This document shows, piece after piece, positions 4,788 through 7,757 of a stretch of 7,757 nt of DNA (positions are counted from its first letter, which is position 1; every line of letters starts with the position of its first letter). A model generated the notes under the pieces. It saw only the letters and a list, made by a program, of their open reading frames with translations, was not told where the DNA came from and searched no databases. Position numbers and translations under genes: made by a program. The stretch is taken from contig DGDN01000057.1 in the NCBI GenBank assembly GCA_002385465.1, forward strand, positions 1 through 7,757. The letters run 5' to 3'. The stretch is from Candidatus Fermentithermobacillaceae bacterium UBA3951. Lineage in GTDB: Bacteria; Bacillota; Sulfobacillia; Fermentithermobacillales; Fermentithermobacillaceae.

Positions 4788-6113
4788 TCATGCTAGGGCG
4801 TAGAAAACCGAACGAATCCCGGTCCTCTCACGGTAGGAGCCAGTAACCTGTTCTTTGAAGCCTTCCAGCAAGTCCGACCGCACGAGCGCCAGCGCGCAGC
4901 CCCCAAAGCCGGCGCCGGTCATCCTCGCCCCGATGCAGCCGTTGGCCTCCAGCGCAGCCTCAACCAAAGCATCCAGTTCGGGACCGGTTACTTCGTAGTC
5001 ATCCCTGAGGGACTTGTGGGATTCTACCATGAGGGAGCCGAACTCAAGGACCCTTCCTTGCTCCAGGAGCTCCGCAGCCATCTTGACCCGGAAGTTCTCC
5101 GTCACAACGTGACGCGCACGCCTCCGTAGGACGGAGTCATCCACATATCGCCGGACATCTTCGAAGGAAGACTGACACAAATTGGAGATCTCCCTGTGTT
5201 TCGCTATGAGGCTCAACGCCGTGGCGCACTCTGCCCTCCTTTCGTTGTACGCCGAGGCGGCAAGGCTCCGCTCCTTGCGGGAGTCCATGATGACGAAGGA
5301 GTACTCGCCCGTGTTCAGCGGGACATACTTCCATGCGAGGGTCTCGCAATCGAGCAGGATGGCGTATCCTCTCTTCCCCATGGCCACGGCGAACTGGTCC
5401 ATGATGCCGCACTTCACTCCCACGAACTCGTTCTCCACCCTGCGGCAGAGCTTCGCGAGCCAGACCCTGTCCAGTTCCGTCCCGCGAAGAAGGGCATGGG
5501 CTGTCACAAGTTCCAGAGCGGCGGATGAAGAAAGCCCCGCACCAATGGGAAGGTCGGAAAGGTATAGGATGTCGCATCCCGGGACGGGCAGGCCTTCATC
5601 CATCAAGAACCTCGCCACGCCCTCAGGGTATGCTGTCCATCCGGCGGACCCGGCAGATGCAGTGGTAGCACGGCCGACCGGCGCGGCTCGGACCTCCCCG
5701 CGTCCCGACCGCGGCCCGGCCATTCGCAGGCTATCTTTTCCGTCCTCCACGAACTCGATATCAGCTAACCTGAGGCAGACTTCTCCCTTGGCATCCAGAG
5801 ATCGCGCTCTAAACACCCTTTCCGCTTCTTCAGGAGACGCCGTATATCGCACAGCCGCATATATGCCCAGCGATATGGCTGCAGGCAGGACAAAGCCTCC
5901 GTTGTAGTCGGTGTGGTCGCCTATAAGGTTCACCCTTCCGGGGGCAAAGAACACGCGCACGCCATCTTCAGGGCCCCCGTAGATCTCAACGAAGGCCTTC
6001 TTGGCTTTCGCCGCTTGCTCGTTTCTTGAGGACACACCTCTTGAGGGCACGCCCTCCACGTCACTCCACGGAGGTCGGGCGCCGAGGATATCGGGCATAT
6101 CTGCATGACTCAC
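4788..6113 (-). CDS. galK: Galactokinase (GHMP kinase family)
   Basis: Galactokinase phosphorylates D-galactose with ATP to galactose 1-phosphate, the first step of the Leloir pathway in the cytoplasm. All GHMP landmarks are present (441-aa numbering): the galactokinase signature GRVNLIGDHTDYN at 59-71 with the catalytic Arg R60, the ATP loop PIGAGLSSSAAL at 189-200, CGIMDQFA with the catalytic Asp D239, and the third motif TGAGFGG at 399-405. The protein is longer than typical galactokinases (about 380-390 aa). There is an N-terminal extension of about 40 residues before the usual start, and a Gly/Ala/Arg-rich insertion at about 125-156 ahead of the WTAYPEGVA segment. GTG at 6113 is chosen because GGGAG lies 10 nt upstream; a GTG at 6149 would add 12 residues without an SD. 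galT and galE are not in the window, so it may be a solitary gene. Downstream lies an unrelated cassette. Confidence 0.93.
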   Translation of the reverse strand: MSHADMPDILGARPPWSDVEGVPSRGVSSRNEQAAKAKKAFVEIYGGPEDGVRVFFAPGRVNLIGDHTDYNGGFVLPAAISLGIYAAVRYTASPEEAERVFRARSLDAKGEVCLRLADIEFVEDGKDSLRMAGPRSGRGEVRAAPVGRATTASAGSAGWTAYPEGVARFLMDEGLPVPGCDILYLSDLPIGAGLSSSAALELVTAHALLRGTELDRVWLAKLCRRVENEFVGVKCGIMDQFAVAMGKRGYAILLDCETLAWKYVPLNTGEYSFVIMDSRKERSLAASAYNERRAECATALSLIAKHREISNLCQSSFEDVRRYVDDSVLRRRARHVVTENFRVKMAAELLEQGRVLEFGSLMVESHKSLRDDYEVTGPELDALVEAALEANGCIGARMTGAGFGGCALALVRSDLLEGFKEQVTGSYRERTGIRSVFYALA

Positions 6114-6123
6114 TACCTTCTCT

Positions 6124-6128
6124 CTCCC
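6124..6128 (-). promoter_or_regulatory. Ribosome binding site deciding the galK start
   Basis: The purine run GGGGGAGAGAAGG precedes the GTG at 6113, with its GGGAG core 10 nt away. The alternative GTG at 6149 has no such run. Confidence 0.5.
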
Positions 6129-6210
6129 CCGGTCCCAAGACTTGCACACAAGAACGTTCGCACCATTTCAAGCCTGGATTGCCGCAGGGATGATTCTCTG
6201 ATGGAAAGTT

Positions 6211-6230
6211 CGCATCCTCCCGCATCCTCT
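6211..6230. repeat. 10-bp tandem repeat in the divergent control region
   Basis: CGCATCCTCC is followed directly by CGCATCCTCT, 9 of 10 identical. One-turn spacing places both copies on the same face of the helix, which fits an operator; chance is possible. Confidence 0.5.
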
Positions 6231-6315
6231 CCCAGATCGGCGGCATATAAAACCCCCGGCAAACAGGAAAACCGCTCCTCAATATCCAAGATGGTTCAGT
6301 GATGATCGCCCGTAG

Positions 6316-6334
6316 CATCGTTCGTCATCGTTCG
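6316..6334. repeat. Second 10-bp-period tandem repeat in the divergent control region
   Basis: CATCGTTCG occurs at 6316-6324 and again at 6326-6334, one base apart. It lies about 55-70 nt upstream of the peptidase ATG, where a promoter-proximal operator could sit. Confidence 0.5.
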
Positions 6335-6369
6335 GCTGTGTGTCTATTCCTTGTCCACCTGACTACTTT

Positions 6370-6378
6370 GGAGAGGAG
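6370..6378 (+). promoter_or_regulatory. Ribosome binding site of the M81 peptidase gene
   Basis: GGAGAGGAG ends 9 nt before the ATG at 6388, giving a strong SD and fixing the start. Confidence 0.7.
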
Positions 6379-6387
6379 CCTTAGACA

Positions 6388-7757
6388 ATGAGCTGGAAGT
6401 TCGTAATCGGTGGCATCAGCCACGAGACCAACTGCTTCAGCCCCATAAAGACAGGGATCAAGCACTTCAAAGAGCGAGGGTACTCTGAAGGCGAAGAGAT
6501 GGTTCGCCATTTCAGAGGCACTCGAACCTCCATCGGCGGGTTTCTAGACTTCTGTGAAGACACCAAATCCGAGGTCTACCCCACGCTTTTCGCGTCGGCG
6601 ACTCCCTCTGGAACCGTGGAAAGAGATGCGTACTCCTCGCTGAAGAACCGGCTTGTGGACGGTATCAAAGACGCCATTTCCACCTGGGGAAGCATCGACG
6701 GCGTCCTCCTGGCCTTGCACGGAGCGATGGTCGTAGAAGGCCTCCCCGATGCCGAAGGCGACATCTTAAGAAGCGTTCGCGATCTCGTAGGTCCCGACAC
6801 GCCCGTAGTCGCCACACTAGACTTCCACGCCAACCTTACCGACGACATGGTAAGACTTGCAGACGGGCTGTTTGGCTACAATACATATCCTCACGTGGAC
6901 GGCTATGAACGGGCGCTTGAGGCAGGCGAATTTGTGGCCCGAATCCTCAGAAAGGAGATCAAGCCCGTAAGCTATGTAGTAAGGCCTCCCATCGCGCCTC
7001 CTGTCGTCCCGGCAAGGACCGGATGGGGACCAATCAAGGAACTCATGAACCGGGCTTTCGAGTATGAAAAGGAACCCGGCGTGATTAACGTGAGCGTGTA
7101 CGGAGGTTTTGTCTACTCAGATATACACGACGCCGGGCTTGCGTTCTTGGCCACAACGGACGCCAACCTGAAGAGAGCCCAAGAGATAGCCACCGACCTT
7201 GCCGGCAGGGCTTGGGATATGAGGCATCAGTTTGTGGCCAACATGAAGTCCCCGGCTGACGCGGTGAGATACGCTATCGAAGCTCCAAGTGGACCGGTTG
7301 TGCTGGCCGATGTCGCAGACAACACGGGCGGCGGGGCATCAGGCGACGGCACCGAGGTCTTGCGAGAACTCATAGCCCAAAATGCCCAGGACGCAGTGGT
7401 CATCACGATTCCTGACAGAGTAGCCGTAGAGGAAGCTTTAAGAGCCGGCATAGGCGGAAGATTCGATGCCCTAATTGGAGGAAAGTTCGACGATAAGCAC
7501 GGCGCGCCGGTCCGGGTAGTTGGTACCGTGAAGGTGTTGTCTGACGGCGAGTTTGTCCACAGAGGGCCCATGTCCACAGGGGTTAGGAGCTCCATGGGGC
7601 GCACAGCAGTCATAAGGTGCGGTGGTATTGACATCATCGTCAACGAGAAACGCTTCCAACCCGTAGACCCCGAGGTAGCCCGTTCGGTGGGCATTGACCC
7701 TCTTCACAAGAAGATCGTGCTGGTTAAGTCGGCAGTCCACTACAGGGCGTCTTACGA
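6388..7757 (+). CDS. M81 family metallopeptidase (MlrC-like), 3' end outside window
   Basis: The 456 visible residues match the M81/MlrC family, zinc peptidases named after MlrC, the enzyme that cleaves linearised microcystin. Most bacterial members have unknown natural substrates, probably small peptides or amidated compounds, so microcystin degradation should not be assumed. Family landmarks are GISHETNCFSP at the N-terminus (H12, E13), LALHGAM (H111), TLDFHANL with D145 and H147, and YPHVDGYER with H169. The D-x-H and H spacing fits the zinc site known from MlrC. The C-terminal MlrC domain includes DVADNTGGGASGDGTE and ends at VKSAVHYRASY, so perhaps 30-40 residues are missing beyond the right edge. 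No signal peptide is seen. The ATG has a strong SD. The gene is divergent from galK; substrate transporters, often near such genes, are not in view. Confidence 0.9.
   Translation, partial: MSWKFVIGGISHETNCFSPIKTGIKHFKERGYSEGEEMVRHFRGTRTSIGGFLDFCEDTKSEVYPTLFASATPSGTVERDAYSSLKNRLVDGIKDAISTWGSIDGVLLALHGAMVVEGLPDAEGDILRSVRDLVGPDTPVVATLDFHANLTDDMVRLADGLFGYNTYPHVDGYERALEAGEFVARILRKEIKPVSYVVRPPIAPPVVPARTGWGPIKELMNRAFEYEKEPGVINVSVYGGFVYSDIHDAGLAFLATTDANLKRAQEIATDLAGRAWDMRHQFVANMKSPADAVRYAIEAPSGPVVLADVADNTGGGASGDGTEVLRELIAQNAQDAVVITIPDRVAVEEALRAGIGGRFDALIGGKFDDKHGAPVRVVGTVKVLSDGEFVHRGPMSTGVRSSMGRTAVIRCGGIDIIVNEKRFQPVDPEVARSVGIDPLHKKIVLVKSAVHYRASY

Larger units (their letters stand above)
6114..6387. 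promoter_or_regulatory. Divergent control region between galK and the M81 peptidase gene
   Basis: This 274-bp region must hold the start signals of both divergent genes. A TATAAA hexamer (plus, 6245-6250) reads TTTATA on the other strand, but no good -35 lies at 16-18 bp on either strand, so no promoter is called exactly. Two tandem repeats of 10-bp period are present: CGCATCCTCC/CGCATCCTCT at 6211-6230 and CATCGTTCG twice at 6316-6334. The ribosome site of the plus-strand gene closes the region at 6370-6378. Confidence 0.4.

Noticed and set aside
5137..5577. Long open frame on the minus strand within galK
   Set aside because: It lies wholly inside galK in another frame. galK carries all conserved GHMP motifs there, while this frame gives Arg/Pro-rich composition typical of a shadow frame in GC-rich DNA.
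5182..5907. 241-codon open frame on the plus strand opposite galK
   Set aside because: Antisense to a well-supported gene, with no motif and no ribosome site noticed.
6152..6159. GAACGTTC palindrome near the galK start, resembling a LexA-type SOS box
   Set aside because: Gram-positive LexA sites have four bases between the GAAC and GTTC halves; here the halves touch. It is a plain 8-bp palindrome.
7227..7694. 155-codon open frame on the minus strand opposite the M81 peptidase gene
   Set aside because: Ser/Thr/Pro-rich composition typical of an antisense shadow; the plus strand encodes a clear MlrC-type domain.
1..7757. Search by eye for a CRISPR array, tRNA, rRNA, transposase or long terminal repeats
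   Set aside because: No regularly spaced long repeat, cloverleaf-like stretch, rRNA motif or transposase signature was seen; only short repeats of 8-11 bp occur.

Overview
The window looks like an accessory stretch of a bacterial chromosome. The genes are closely spaced, with strong purine-rich Shine-Dalgarno sites, and ATG, GTG and TTG starts are all used. I cannot name the organism. The strong SD sites and the set of protein families would fit a Gram-positive, Bacillota-like genome of moderate GC, but this is only a guess. No rRNA, tRNA, CRISPR array, transposase or integrase was recognised.

Left part (1-1513, minus strand): a translationally coupled pair for phosphonate biosynthesis. pntC-like (nucleotidyl activation of 2-aminoethylphosphonate) overlaps by 4 nt the start of a phosphoenolpyruvate mutase gene (pepM). 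PepM carries an N-terminal cytidylyltransferase-like domain and runs off the left edge. Together they would form the C-P bond and activate the resulting head group for transfer to a lipid or glycan. The decarboxylase and aminotransferase of the pathway would have to lie outside the window.

Middle (1781-4562, minus strand): three genes that look like one transcription unit. In order of transcription they are a 392-aa protein of unknown family, a 341-aa protein with a PD-(D/E)XK-like nuclease motif (23-nt overlap, TTG start), and a 158-aa HEPN protein with an intact RxxxxH RNase motif. Lines of sequence counted by eye here have about 43-52% GC, against about 58-63% in the flanking metabolic genes. 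This suggests a separately acquired cassette and makes it the best candidate for an undescribed defence or toxin-like system.

Right part (4788-7757): a galactokinase gene (minus strand) with an N-terminal extension and an internal insertion. It is divergent from a gene for an M81/MlrC-family metallopeptidase (plus strand) that runs off the right edge. The intergenic regions at 1514-1780, 4563-4787 and 6114-6387 hold short tandem or inverted repeats that may be operators. No convincing intrinsic terminator (stem plus T-run) was found.
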